Assembly (NCBI RefSeq): GCF_015624485.1
Contig: NZ_CP061378.1
Location: 4,650,001-4,714,000, forward strand
Source of the DNA: Bradyrhizobium genosp. L
GTDB lineage: Bacteria > Pseudomonadota > Alphaproteobacteria > Rhizobiales > Xanthobacteraceae
Direction: 5' to 3'
Length of the DNA stretch: 64,000 nt
Notes under the pieces: generated by a model
What the model saw: only the letters and a program-made list of their open reading frames with translations
What the model was told of the DNA's origin: nothing
Databases searched by the model: none
Translations under genes and position numbers: made by a program
Shown here: positions 29,225 through 36,565 of the stretch, piece after piece
How positions within the stretch are numbered: position 1 is the stretch's first letter
Layout: the number at the start of each line of letters is the position of its first letter

Positions 29225-29713
29225 TCACTTCTGGACCTGCACCTCCGTCTCGATTGTGCCTGCCTTCTGAAACACGATGGCACATTTGAACGTCTCGCCG
29301 GGCGCGAGCGCCTGGCGCAGCTGCAGCAGCATGACGTGATAGCCGTCGCGCTTCAGCTCGAGCACGCCCTTGGCCGGAATCGGGATGTTGGGGATCGAGC
29401 GCATCGCCGGCGCACCCTCGCCGCGATCAACGATGTGACGCTCGGAAAAGTTGGCGACCGGACAACGGACACGAAGCAGCGCATCGGCGCCGTCAGCCTC
29501 GTTCTTGATCGTCATGGTCAACGGAAGGTCCCCGCCCGCTTTGTCGGCCGCCGGCACGTGTGCGTCGATGATTTGCACGGATTCGTTCGCGGCAGCACTA
29601 CGCCCTACTCCGAGCGCGCTGATCAGGCAGAACAATGGCAGCGCGATCCATCTCTTGCATGTTGCAACGCACCGCAACGTTTGCTCCAATTCCATCAAAT
29701 GTTCTCCCGCCAT
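29225..29713 (-). CDS. Periplasmic copper chaperone, PCu(A)C domain
   Basis: The 162-residue product has an N-terminal hydrophobic export segment (WIALPLFCLISALGV) and a PCu(A)C domain. The copper motif H-X10-M-X21-H-X-M is met exactly: the His of ERHIV, ten residues to the Met of PAMRS, 21 residues to the His of GYHVM, then the Met. This family delivers Cu(I) to periplasmic sites, usually the CuA site of cytochrome oxidase. It is first in the operon with the PQQ dehydrogenase and cytochrome, which suggests coupling of alcohol oxidation to a respiratory or copper need. ATG 29713 follows GAGGAA. Confidence 0.88.
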   Translation of the reverse strand: MAGEHLMELEQTLRCVATCKRWIALPLFCLISALGVGRSAAANESVQIIDAHVPAADKAGGDLPLTMTIKNEADGADALLRVRCPVANFSERHIVDRGEGAPAMRSIPNIPIPAKGVLELKRDGYHVMLLQLRQALAPGETFKCAIVFQKAGTIETEVQVQK

Positions 29714-29960
29714 GTGCGTTGGGTTCCTCCTCATGATTCCTATGATTGAAAGATCGGGAACCCGGCGGGCCGGGTCTTGGCATCGGCTATACCAGGCAGC
29801 ACGGGATGATGGACGAAACGCCGGCGCGACAGCAGGCGTGGGTCTACGCTCCGTGCGGAAGCTTAACGTCATCGCCGCATGATGCAAAACGACAATGAGG
29901 TCGGCATGGATAGTTGCATCGGACCTCGGTTCGCCGAAAAGCTGTGCTAGCTTTTCGCAC

Positions 29961-30956
29961 ATGACCGATTTCGACACGCTTCCACCGGCCGAGCATGACG
30001 CAGCACAGGCGGCGCTCCGCGACGTCCTGGGCGCGACGCCGATCGATGCAGTGACGCCGGTCTCGGGCGGCGCGACGACGGCACGGTTGTTCCGAATCGA
30101 TGCCGGCGGCCATTCCTATGTGTTGCGGATCGAGGGCGAGCCGAGCCCGCTGCGCAATCCGCATCAATATGTCTCGCTGCGCATCGCCGCCGAGGCCGGC
30201 ATCGCACCGCGGCTCCATTACGTGAACGAAACGTCGCGCATCGCGGTGATGGATTTTGTACGGCGACGGCCGCTGGCGAGCTTCCCTGGCGGCTTGCCGG
30301 CGCTGACACGGGCGCTCGGCGAATTGCTGGCGCGGCTGCAGGCGACCCCGACCTTTCCTTATTTCGTGCGCTATCCCGATATCGTGGGCCGGCTCTGGGC
30401 CCATGTCTGTCGCACCGGCCTGTTCGCGCCCGGTGTGCTCGACCGCTACAGCGAACATCTCGAGCGCATCCGTGCGGCCTATGTTTGGGACGACGCGCAC
30501 TCGGTCTCCTGCCACAACGACTCGATTCCGGCCAACATCCTGTTCGACGGCGAACGGCTCTGGATGATCGACTGGGAATCCGCCTATCGCAACGATCCGC
30601 TGACGGACATCGCCATCGTCAGCGGCGGCATCGCGCGGACGCCGGAGCTGCAGGAGATCCTGCTGCGGGCCTGGCTCGGCCGCACGCCCGATGACGCGCT
30701 GCTCGGACGACTCGCGCTCCTCCGCGCCCTCGCCCGCCTCTTCTATGCCGGCGTGTTGCTCAGCGCATCGGCCATCACACCGCGCGCGGCGCCCGACACG
30801 GAGACCGCGGCACCGACGCTTGCCGAATTCCAGCATGCCGTCGACAGCGGTCGGCTGAAGAGCGGCACGCCGGCGTTTCATCACGTGTGCGGCAAGATGC
30901 TGCTTGCCTCCTTCCTCACAGATGTTCTCGCGCCCGGGTTCGATCTGTCGGTGTGA
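29961..30956 (+). CDS. APH/choline-kinase-type phosphotransferase
   Basis: This 331-residue kinase-fold protein has the catalytic motif SCHNDSIPANILFDG (H-N-D-x4-N) and the metal motif MIDWESAYRNDPL, as in choline/ethanolamine kinases and aminoglycoside phosphotransferases. The HND variant and WESA sequence are closer to the choline-kinase side (LicA-like). I chose the ATG at 29961. The longer reading from 29895 adds 22 residues without a ribosome site. Its natural substrate is unknown. It ends within a repeat. Confidence 0.85.
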   Translation: MTDFDTLPPAEHDAAQAALRDVLGATPIDAVTPVSGGATTARLFRIDAGGHSYVLRIEGEPSPLRNPHQYVSLRIAAEAGIAPRLHYVNETSRIAVMDFVRRRPLASFPGGLPALTRALGELLARLQATPTFPYFVRYPDIVGRLWAHVCRTGLFAPGVLDRYSEHLERIRAAYVWDDAHSVSCHNDSIPANILFDGERLWMIDWESAYRNDPLTDIAIVSGGIARTPELQEILLRAWLGRTPDDALLGRLALLRALARLFYAGVLLSASAITPRAAPDTETAAPTLAEFQHAVDSGRLKSGTPAFHHVCGKMLLASFLTDVLAPGFDLSV

Positions 30957-31020
30957 AGCTTATTTGTCTCTGAGCATGATCTCCTCGACAAACCGCTTCA
31001 CACTCTTCCGGATCATGCTC
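30951..31020. repeat. Interleaved inverted repeats, dispersed type
   Basis: GTGTGAAGC (30951-30959) pairs with GCTTCACAC (30995-31003), and GAGCATGATC (30972-30981) pairs with GATCATGCTC (31011-31020). The pairs interleave. The right half is the very common Bradyrhizobium/Rhodopseudomonas intergenic repeat. The repeat supplies the stop codon of the Nudix regulator gene at 31013-31015, so that gene's end may have been shaped by its insertion. Confidence 0.75.
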
Positions 31021-31723
31021 CCGGCGGATTGAACGTCCGCGCGAAGAACACCGGGGCTTTGGCCTTCTTCAGCCGGTAGAGTTGCGCGGGGCGGTTCGGC
31101 CCCTTGCGCATCTTCGCGATCGGCTCGATCAGGTCGGCTGACAGCATGCGGGTGCGGAAGGCGCTCTTCTCCAGCGGGCGGCCGAGCACGACCTCGAACG
31201 TGCGCTGCAATTCCGGCAGGGTGAACTCCGCCGGCATCAGATAGGCCGGCAGCGAGGTATATTCGACCTTGGCGCGCAGGCGCTGGATCGCGGCCTGCAG
31301 GATCTCGGCGTGGTCGAAGGCAAGCTTCGGCCGGACCTTCTCGCCCTCGACCGCGAACCATTGCGCATCCGCAGCGAGCGCGCGGCCGGCGGCGTGCTCC
31401 GGAAGCAGCGCGAAGTACGCATGGGTGGCGGACCAGCCGCGCGGATCCCGGTCGGCGCCGCCCCAGCTGCCGAGCTGCTCCAGATAGGGGCTGACCATCC
31501 CGGTCTTGTCCTTCAGCTTGCGCACCGCGCAGGCTTCGAGGTCGCGATCGGTGTCGACATCAACAAAACCGCCCGGCAAGGCCCAGCCGCCGGGAAACGG
31601 CTCATGATCCGCGCGGGGGCGTTGAACCAGCAGGACCTGGAGCGCGTCTCTCAAGATCGCGAAGATGGCGACGTCGACCGTCGTCAACGGCCTCGGGAAA
31701 TCGAGGTCCGGCCTGATTGACAT
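31013..31723 (-). CDS. nrtR: NrtR-type Nudix transcriptional regulator
   Basis: This 236-residue protein has an N-terminal Nudix fold and a C-terminal winged helix (PAYLMPAEFTLPELQRTFEVV, then SAFRTRMLSADLI). In the Nudix box the catalytic REUXEE segment reads RKLKDK, so hydrolase activity is expected to be lost. That is typical of NrtR, which senses ADP-ribose or related NAD metabolites. The ATG at 31723 follows GGAGCGGG. The gene is divergent from an SPFH/NAD-kinase-like pair, and a perfect palindrome lies between them. The domain assignment is firm. That its ligand is NAD-related is inferred from the family and the neighbour. Confidence 0.88.
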   Translation of the reverse strand: MSIRPDLDFPRPLTTVDVAIFAILRDALQVLLVQRPRADHEPFPGGWALPGGFVDVDTDRDLEACAVRKLKDKTGMVSPYLEQLGSWGGADRDPRGWSATHAYFALLPEHAAGRALAADAQWFAVEGEKVRPKLAFDHAEILQAAIQRLRAKVEYTSLPAYLMPAEFTLPELQRTFEVVLGRPLEKSAFRTRMLSADLIEPIAKMRKGPNRPAQLYRLKKAKAPVFFARTFNPPGA

Positions 31724-31771
31724 CTTTTCCCGCTCCCCTGCCATGCGTCGTGAACCTTTTCGCCGGTCGGC

Positions 31772-31816
31772 TTGACAATAGCATACTTAGTTGTACAGTC
31801 CAACTAACTTAGTTGT
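31772..31816 (+). promoter_or_regulatory. Promoter with overlapping NrtR operator
   Basis: TTGACA (31772-31777) and TACAGT (31794-31799), 16 bases apart, form a plausible promoter for the SPFH gene. Over its -10 element lies the palindrome TTAGTTG-N7-CAACTAA (31787-31807, 21 bp), the size of known NrtR boxes. The ten-base ACTTAGTTGT occurs at 31785-31794 and again at 31807-31816, a 22-bp spacing that puts both copies on one DNA face. This layout suggests repression by steric block. Confidence 0.7.
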
Positions 31817-31845
31817 CTAGACACACTTACTCAGGAGTAAACGCC

Positions 31846-32892
31846 ATGTTCGGGTTCCGCTTCATCAAGGCCCAGCCGACCACCTATCTGATGAAATACC
31901 GCCGCGGCGCGGTGACCCAGCAGGGTGCCGGACTATCCGCCTTCTATTATGGCCCGGCGACCTCGCTGGTCGCGGTCCCCATCTCCAGCCGCGACGCCGC
32001 CTTCATCTTCCAGCAGATCGCGCGCGACTTTCAGGCGCTGACGATTCAGGGCCATGTCACGTACCGGATCGGCGAGCCGCAGAAGGCGGCAGCGATGCTG
32101 AACTTCACCCTCAAGCCCGACGGCAAGACCTACGAGTCCGACGACCCGGAAAAGCTGCCGCAGCGGATCCTGTCGACCGTCGAGGTGCTGGCGCAGCAGG
32201 CGGTGAAGGAATTGACCTTGAAGGAGGCGCTGCAGGCCTCCGACCGCATCGCCGCGCTGATCGAAACCGGCTTGCGCGGCCGCGCCGACATCGCCGCCCT
32301 CGGCCTGGAAATCCTCGGCGTCTCGATCCGCGGCGTGAAGCCCGCGCCCGACACCGCCAAGGCGCTGGAAGCGGAAGCGCGTGAAGCCATTTTGAAGAGT
32401 GCCGACGAGGCGATCTTCGCGCGCCGCAACTTTGCGGTGGAGCAGGAACGCGCCATCCGCGAGAGCGAGCTCGACACCGAGATCGCGGTCGAGCAGAAGA
32501 AGCGCTCGATCCGCGAGACCCAGATGGATGCCGAAGCCAGCGTCGCGGCCAAAAAGGCCGAGCTGCGCGAGGCCGGCATGATCGCCGACATCACCCTGGA
32601 GGGCAAGCGCAAGGATTTCGTCGGCCTCAATGCCGAGAACACCCGCACGCTGGCCGATGCCGAGGCCTATCGGGTCGGCGCGCTGATGAAGATCTTCGAG
32701 GGCGTCGATACCCGCGTGATCCAGGCACTGGCCGCCGCCGGCATGCAGCCCGGCCAATTGATCGCGCAGGCGTTCAGCGGCATCGCCGAGAAAGCCGAAA
32801 AGATCGGCCAGCTCAACGTCTCGCCGGAACTGCTCAACGCGCTGATGGAAAAGCCCGCCGCCGCGGAGGCTGCCCGTGTCCGCCGCCAATGA
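31846..32892 (+). CDS. SPFH/band-7 domain protein
   Basis: This 348-residue protein of the stomatin/flotillin superfamily begins MFGFRFIKAQPTTYLMKYRRG after TCAGGAGTAAACGCC. The SPFH core covers about 1-180 (FQALTIQGHVTYRIGEP, VKELTLKEALQASDRIAALI). A long charged helix about 180-275 with many Glu/Arg pairs (AEAREAILKSADEAIFARRN) predicts coiled-coil oligomerisation. No N-terminal membrane helix is visible, so it may associate peripherally or form soluble rings. It overlaps the NAD-kinase-like gene by 17 bases and is divergent from nrtR. Confidence 0.85.
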   Translation: MFGFRFIKAQPTTYLMKYRRGAVTQQGAGLSAFYYGPATSLVAVPISSRDAAFIFQQIARDFQALTIQGHVTYRIGEPQKAAAMLNFTLKPDGKTYESDDPEKLPQRILSTVEVLAQQAVKELTLKEALQASDRIAALIETGLRGRADIAALGLEILGVSIRGVKPAPDTAKALEAEAREAILKSADEAIFARRNFAVEQERAIRESELDTEIAVEQKKRSIRETQMDAEASVAAKKAELREAGMIADITLEGKRKDFVGLNAENTRTLADAEAYRVGALMKIFEGVDTRVIQALAAAGMQPGQLIAQAFSGIAEKAEKIGQLNVSPELLNALMEKPAAAEAARVRRQ

Positions 32893-33811
32893 CCGCAAGG
32901 TCGTCCTCGTCACCCGCAAGACGCGGCTCGAGGAGCTGATCGCAAAATACCTGACGGCGGCGCAGGCGCGCTTCTATGTCGAGCATCTCGGCGCCGACTT
33001 CTCCGACTACCAGCGCGAGCACGATGTCTATCAGGCCGAGCGCCACACGACCGTGCAGGCGCTCGAGCAATGGGGCCGCTACCAGATCATCGACCGGAGC
33101 TTCTTGCCGAACTTCATCTTCGGCCCCTCCGACATCGTGGTGGCGCTCGGCCAGGACGGCGTGGTCGCCAACACGATGAAATATCTCGACGGCCATCCGC
33201 TGATCGGGCTCAACCCTGACGCCAGGCGCTACGACGGCATCCTGCTGCCGTTCGTGCCGCGCGATCTCCCTGCCCTGCTCGGCGAGGTCGCCGCGGACAG
33301 GCGCGGCCACAAGGCGGTGACGATGGCCAAGGCTGAGCTTGCCAACGGTCAGGTGCTCTACGCCGTCAACGAACTCTTCATCGGCGCGCGCAGTCACACC
33401 TCGGCAATCTACGAGCTCACGCTTGCCGAGCAGAAGGAGCGGCAATCCTCCAGCGGCCTGATCGTCGCGACCGGGCTCGGCTCGACCGCCTGGTTCAAGA
33501 GCATCGTCACCGGCTCGCTGGCGATCGCAGGCGCCTTTGGCAGCGGCGGCAGCGCCCCGCCCTACCTGCCGCAGGCGTGGGACGACGGCGCGCTGCGCTT
33601 TGCGGTGCGCGAGCCGTTCCCGAGCCGCACCTCGGAGGTCAACCTGGTCTGCGGCAGCATCGATCGCACGGAGCGCCTCAGCGTGCGCTCGCTGATGCCC
33701 GAGAACGGCGTCATCTTCAGCGACGGCATCGAGGCCGACCGGCTCGACTTCAATTCCGGGACGGAAGCGCAGATCGCGGTCGCGGAGCGCGAGGGGCGGC
33801 TCGTGGTGTGA
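32876..33811 (+). CDS. NAD-kinase-like protein
   Basis: This 311-residue protein has the NAD kinase fold by motif. DIVVALGQDGVVANT (about 86-100) matches the GGDG loop with Q in place of the second G. NELFIGARSH (165-174) matches the NE motif, and SSGLIVATGLGSTAW (about 192-206) matches DGLIVSTPTGSTAY with D replaced by S. Canonical NAD kinases keep GGDG, so altered activity or substrate is likely. Translation starts at GTG 32876, seven bases after GGAGG inside the SPFH gene. The NrtR-type regulator next door, a family tied to NAD metabolism, supports a nucleotide role. Confidence 0.82.
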   Translation: MSAANDRKVVLVTRKTRLEELIAKYLTAAQARFYVEHLGADFSDYQREHDVYQAERHTTVQALEQWGRYQIIDRSFLPNFIFGPSDIVVALGQDGVVANTMKYLDGHPLIGLNPDARRYDGILLPFVPRDLPALLGEVAADRRGHKAVTMAKAELANGQVLYAVNELFIGARSHTSAIYELTLAEQKERQSSSGLIVATGLGSTAWFKSIVTGSLAIAGAFGSGGSAPPYLPQAWDDGALRFAVREPFPSRTSEVNLVCGSIDRTERLSVRSLMPENGVIFSDGIEADRLDFNSGTEAQIAVAEREGRLVV

Positions 33812-33824
33812 CACCTCCGTCCAC

Positions 33825-34007
33825 TCAGCGAGGGACTGGATGCAACCTGGCCAATTGGTCGAGCGGCAATTCGGCTTCACGCTCGTTCAGCGGAAAACGG
33901 ACAATGATGTCCTGTCGTCCGAGCTGTCCCCACAGCCCGTCCGATGACCATTTCTGCGGCTCGGGCCCGCGCGGGCCATCGAGCCAAACAAAATACCATT
34001 CCGTCAT
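33825..34007 (-). CDS. Small conserved-looking hypothetical protein
   Basis: The 60-residue product begins MTEWYFVWLDGPRGPEPQKW and has a compact, Trp/Tyr-rich composition unlike a random antisense reading. Repetition of charged and hydrophobic residues (REAELPLDQLARL) looks protein-like. The ribosome site is weak (CCGGACGCGTCCC). It lies between the convergent NAD-kinase-like gene and plsY, on the plsY strand. I do not know its function. Confidence 0.5.
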   Translation of the reverse strand: MTEWYFVWLDGPRGPEPQKWSSDGLWGQLGRQDIIVRFPLNEREAELPLDQLARLHPVPR

Positions 34008-34099
34008 GGGACGCGTCCGGGATCAAACACATCAGGGAACTTGGCGTTTCGGCGGCGCATCCGCAACAGCCGATCGAAGATTCGTTTCGCCGCGCAGCG

Positions 34100-34780
34100 C
34101 TAGATTTTCGATGCTGTGTTCGATTCCGGGCTGCTTTGCCGCAGGCGCGGCTCCGCCCCGGACAGCAGCCGCTGAATATTGGCGCGGTGGCGCATGATCA
34201 CGTAGAGGCCGCCTGCGATCACCAGCAATCGATAGGGCAACGGCTGGTCCATGATGCAGATGAAGACGATCGCGGTCAGCGCCGCGAGCATCGAGCTCAA
34301 GGAGACGATCCGGAAGATTGCCAGCGTCACGCCAAAAATGGCTGCTGCGCCCAGAGCCACCGGCCAGGACAACGCCAAGAGTACGCCGAGCCCCGTCGCG
34401 GCGGATTTGCCGCCGGTAAAATTCAGCCAGATCGAGCGGCCATGCCCGAGCAAGACGGCAAGTCCGGCCAGGCCGACGGCCCAGGGCCCCAGGGTTTGCA
34501 GATCGAGCGTCGTGGGTGGCGTGATCCGTGTCGCGAGCCAGGGATAGAACCCGCGGGCAAAAGCGATCGCCGCGGCGCCTTTCAGCACATCAACCAGCAG
34601 AACCACCAGCGCCGGCCATTTGCCCAGGGTCCGCAACACATTCGTCGCGCCGGTCGATCTGGAGCCATGCTCCCTGATGTCGATGCCCCGAAGCAGCTTC
34701 CCCGCCAGATAGCCCGTCGGCGTCGCACCGAAGAGATAGGCGATCGCCAATCCCGCCGCACTCGCGATCCAGAACATCAC
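34100..34780 (-). CDS. plsY: Glycerol-3-phosphate acyltransferase PlsY family
   Basis: PlsY transfers an acyl group from acyl-phosphate to glycerol-3-phosphate, the first step of phospholipid synthesis. The 226-residue integral membrane protein has the three family motifs: GSRSTGATNVLRTLG (about residues 39-53), LLGHGRSIWLNFTGGKSAATGLG (in two parts, about 115-137) and a late Glu/Arg segment. About five to six membrane helices are predicted. Either GTG 34780 or the adjacent ATG 34777 may be used; GAGGTGA lies just upstream. It may be a second plsY paralogue, since the C terminus is long. Confidence 0.88.
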   Translation of the reverse strand: MMFWIASAAGLAIAYLFGATPTGYLAGKLLRGIDIREHGSRSTGATNVLRTLGKWPALVVLLVDVLKGAAAIAFARGFYPWLATRITPPTTLDLQTLGPWAVGLAGLAVLLGHGRSIWLNFTGGKSAATGLGVLLALSWPVALGAAAIFGVTLAIFRIVSLSSMLAALTAIVFICIMDQPLPYRLLVIAGGLYVIMRHRANIQRLLSGAEPRLRQSSPESNTASKI

Positions 34781-34833
34781 GGGGGGTCACCTCGACGCTG
34801 TTGTTTCGTTCCTCGCATAGGCCCGCACTGATA

Positions 34834-35367
34834 CTATGTCGCGTCAACGCGGCTGTTCCCATCCGACGTCAGCTGCTTCGCCATCAGGATCTCGTCGTAA
34901 TAGCGGCCGTCGATCTTCAGGGCATGGCGCTCCAGCCCGTACTCGATGAAGCCTGCGCTCTGGTAGAGCCGCAAGGCCGCGTCGTTGCCCTTCGTCACGC
35001 CCAACTGGACCAGCTCGACGGACTGCGCCGCAAGCTCCAGCGCGGCGTCGATGAGCCGACGGCCAACCCGCGCGCGACGCGCCGCTGATCGCACATACAT
35101 GCTGACCAGCAAGCCCTTGTGGCGCTTCTTCGGTCCGTCATCCACCGAGAGGCCGAGGATTCCAACAAGCTCGCGCCCGTCGAACGCTCCCAGCACCGTC
35201 GCGCGTTCGAGCCGCTCGGCGAACCAGCCGACGGGCAGGAGCTTTTCGGTCTCGAACGCGCTGGCGAACGCCTCGGGGCTCGAGCGCAGTGCCTCGAGCC
35301 GGATGTCGCGGAACAGCGCGACATCCGCTGATGTCAGGCGCCTGATCTCGATCTGGACTTCAGTCAT
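34834..35367 (-). CDS. GNAT-family N-acetyltransferase
   Basis: This 177-residue acetyltransferase opens MTEVQIEIRRLTSADVALFRDIR. The acetyl-CoA loop lies near SMYVRSAARRARVGRRLIDAA, where the R/Q-x-x-G-x-A/G signature reads RRARVG. The C-terminal QLGVTKGNDAALRLYQSAGFI is the classic last motif. I chose ATG 35367 because the 10 upstream residues are not GNAT-like. It is upstream of plsY on the same strand (53 bp). Substrate unknown. Confidence 0.88.
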   Translation of the reverse strand: MTEVQIEIRRLTSADVALFRDIRLEALRSSPEAFASAFETEKLLPVGWFAERLERATVLGAFDGRELVGILGLSVDDGPKKRHKGLLVSMYVRSAARRARVGRRLIDAALELAAQSVELVQLGVTKGNDAALRLYQSAGFIEYGLERHALKIDGRYYDEILMAKQLTSDGNSRVDAT

Positions 35368-35455
35368 GCGTGTGCTCCAGCGCCGAAGCGGCGGCACAAC
35401 GCATACCGCGCGCCGCCCGCGACGTCACGTCCAGCCGATGGCTACGAAGTCCCGC

Positions 35456-35908
35456 TCAACTGCGCGAATAGGCCGTCGTCATCGTGTAGTCCTTGCGCGG
35501 ACCCGACACGACATGGCGGATGATGAATGTCCCGTCCGGCAAAAAGCGGTAGCTCGACCGATAGGTATCCAGATTGCACAGATGGCTCGCCTCTCCGGCA
35601 AGCTCGCCCGCCCCGTGCAGCGAAATCGCGTGAAACAGCCGGGGCGGATCCTCTTTGAAGAGCACGTCGAAGCCGCCCTCACTCTCGCGGAAAACGTACT
35701 CGCGCGCGGCCTCCAGCTCGGTGCCGTTCGAGAGCCTGAGCGTGCCCTGTTCGCGATAGGCCAGGCTTCCCCCGGCCAACGGCGTGAAGCTCGCGCGTCC
35801 CTGCATCGTGCCCTGGCCTTCGATGACGCGGTCGAACGACCAAGCGCCGGCGAGCCGCTTCGCCACCTGCGAAGCATCACCCCAATGATCGGCTGTGGTT
35901 TGGTTCAT
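35456..35908 (-). CDS. DUF6314 family protein
   Basis: The 150-residue product has the DUF6314 pattern: LAGAWSFDRVIEGQGTMQGRASFTP (two pieces near 19-43), LAYREQGTLRL, then CNLDTYRSSYRFL and GPRKDYTMTTAY at the end. These proteins are predicted lipocalin-like beta barrels of unknown function. It is the first gene after tRNA-Gly on the same strand and 88 bp upstream of the GNAT gene. Confidence 0.82.
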   Translation of the reverse strand: MNQTTADHWGDASQVAKRLAGAWSFDRVIEGQGTMQGRASFTPLAGGSLAYREQGTLRLSNGTELEAAREYVFRESEGGFDVLFKEDPPRLFHAISLHGAGELAGEASHLCNLDTYRSSYRFLPDGTFIIRHVVSGPRKDYTMTTAYSRS

Positions 35909-35967
35909 GGCTCAGGTCCGAAGCGCCCGCGCGAGGCAATCGACAACGCGCTCTACCGGCCGGACAA

Positions 35968-36041
35968 TGGAGCGGGTGAAGGGAATCGAACCCTCGTATT
36001 CAGCTTGGAAGGCTGCTGCTCTACCATTGAGCTACACCCGC
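35968..36041 (-). tRNA. tRNA-Gly (UCC)
   Basis: The minus strand gives a 74-nt cloverleaf with encoded CCA. The acceptor stem GCGGGTG pairs with CACCCGC, the D arm is GCTCAATGGTAGAGC, and the anticodon loop CTTCCAA gives UCC. The T arm is GAGGGTTCGATTCCCTT. It has the same orientation as tRNA-Trp and tRNA-Tyr in this window. Confidence 0.96.
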
Positions 36042-36180
36042 ATCGCTCGCTCACCTAACACGGCCGGGCGGCAGCCTCAACTCTTACCAACTCGTGCCGC
36101 GGACGCCGGTTTTGGCCACCGATGCGTCTGGTTCGTGCAATTTATCGCATTCCCTGCCCAGTCGGACCCGCTCGGGGGGC

Positions 36181-36213
36181 CTTAACAGCGGCGGATTCGA
36201 CGCCTATGTTAAG
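36181..36213 (+). promoter_or_regulatory. Promoter of the 36.2-kb leader RNA
   Basis: TTAACA (36182-36187) and TATGTT (36205-36210) are 17 bases apart, giving a start near 36217. The same bases also form an inverted repeat, CTTAACA (36181-36187) and TGTTAAG (36207-36213), covering both promoter boxes. A dimeric regulator could bind there. Confidence 0.5.
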
Positions 36214-36244
36214 TGTCCCATCAACAAAGAAAGGAGGTGATCCA

Positions 36245-36289
36245 GTGTCTTGTCTCAAGCGCTGTCACCTCGCTGGGATCGCCCGCTAG
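36245..36289 (+). CDS. 14-residue leader peptide ORF
   Basis: GTG at 36245 starts MSCLKRCHLAGIAR and ends at TAG 36287-36289. GGAGG lies seven bases upstream within an 18-nt match to the anti-Shine-Dalgarno sequence, the strongest ribosome site in the window. The peptide has two Cys and three basic residues. It is too short for a folded enzyme, so regulation by translation of the ORF is the more natural reading. No leader peptide family is recognised. Confidence 0.45.
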   Translation: MSCLKRCHLAGIAR

Positions 36290-36353
36290 GCCTTGAGTGA
36301 TCGGCCTGGCATCGGGGCGCTCTCAGCCCTGGACCAGCGAGACAAAAAGTTGG

Positions 36354-36387
36354 GGCGCGGCGGAGAGCACCTCCGCCGCGCCTTTTT
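36354..36387 (+). terminator. Strong intrinsic terminator, probably bidirectional
   Basis: GGCGCGGCGGAG (36354-36365) and CTCCGCCGCGCC (36371-36382) form a 12-bp perfect stem with a 5-base loop, followed by TTTTT. On the opposite strand the stem is followed by CAACTTTTT, so it can also end a minus-strand transcript from 36398-36565. Confidence 0.85.
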
Positions 36388-36397
36388 GCTGCGCGGC

Positions 36398-36565
36398 CTA
36401 CCTGTTGGCGGCGATATCCGCGATCCGCGGCCGAAGACCGAAGAAGCTGAGCCATCGCACGAGCCAGCCGGGCTGCCTCCGCGCGCCGCCGGCGGGACGG
36501 TTGCCGGCCTGCGCGGTCGGCATCCGTTCGGCGTCACAGATGATTCGGGCCGGCTTTTCCGGCAT
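36398..36565 (-). CDS. Small basic hypothetical protein
   Basis: The 55-residue reading begins MPEKPARIICDAERMPTAQA and ends with an amphipathic WLVRWLSFFGLRPRIADIAA segment. GGAGAG lies six bases before the ATG, and the bidirectional terminator at 36354-36382 follows the stop closely. Both favour a real gene. No family is recognised, and an overlapping plus-strand reading (from 36564) is possible but has no ribosome site. Confidence 0.42.
   Translation of the reverse strand: MPEKPARIICDAERMPTAQAGNRPAGGARRQPGWLVRWLSFFGLRPRIADIAANR

Larger units (their letters stand above)
36217..36387 (+). ncRNA. Candidate leader RNA with extreme Shine-Dalgarno and terminator
   Basis: Between a promoter and a strong terminator lie about 170 bases. 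They contain AGAAAGGAGGTGATCCAG (36228-36245), an 18-nt perfect complement to the 3' end of 16S rRNA, and a 14-codon ORF right after it. AGGTGA (36235-36240) can pair with TCACCT (36265-36270) and hide the ribosome site. CTCGCTGG (36269-36276) can pair with CCAGCGAG (36334-36341), and TTGTCTC (36250-36256) with GAGACAA (36339-36345). These pairings exclude one another, as in an attenuator. Whether RNA or peptide acts is unknown. Confidence 0.5.

Noticed and set aside
36228..36245. A fragment of 16S rDNA
   Set aside because: The match to the 16S 3' end stops after 18 nt on both sides and is in the sense of a ribosome-binding site followed by a start codon, so a regulatory reading fits better than a rDNA remnant.
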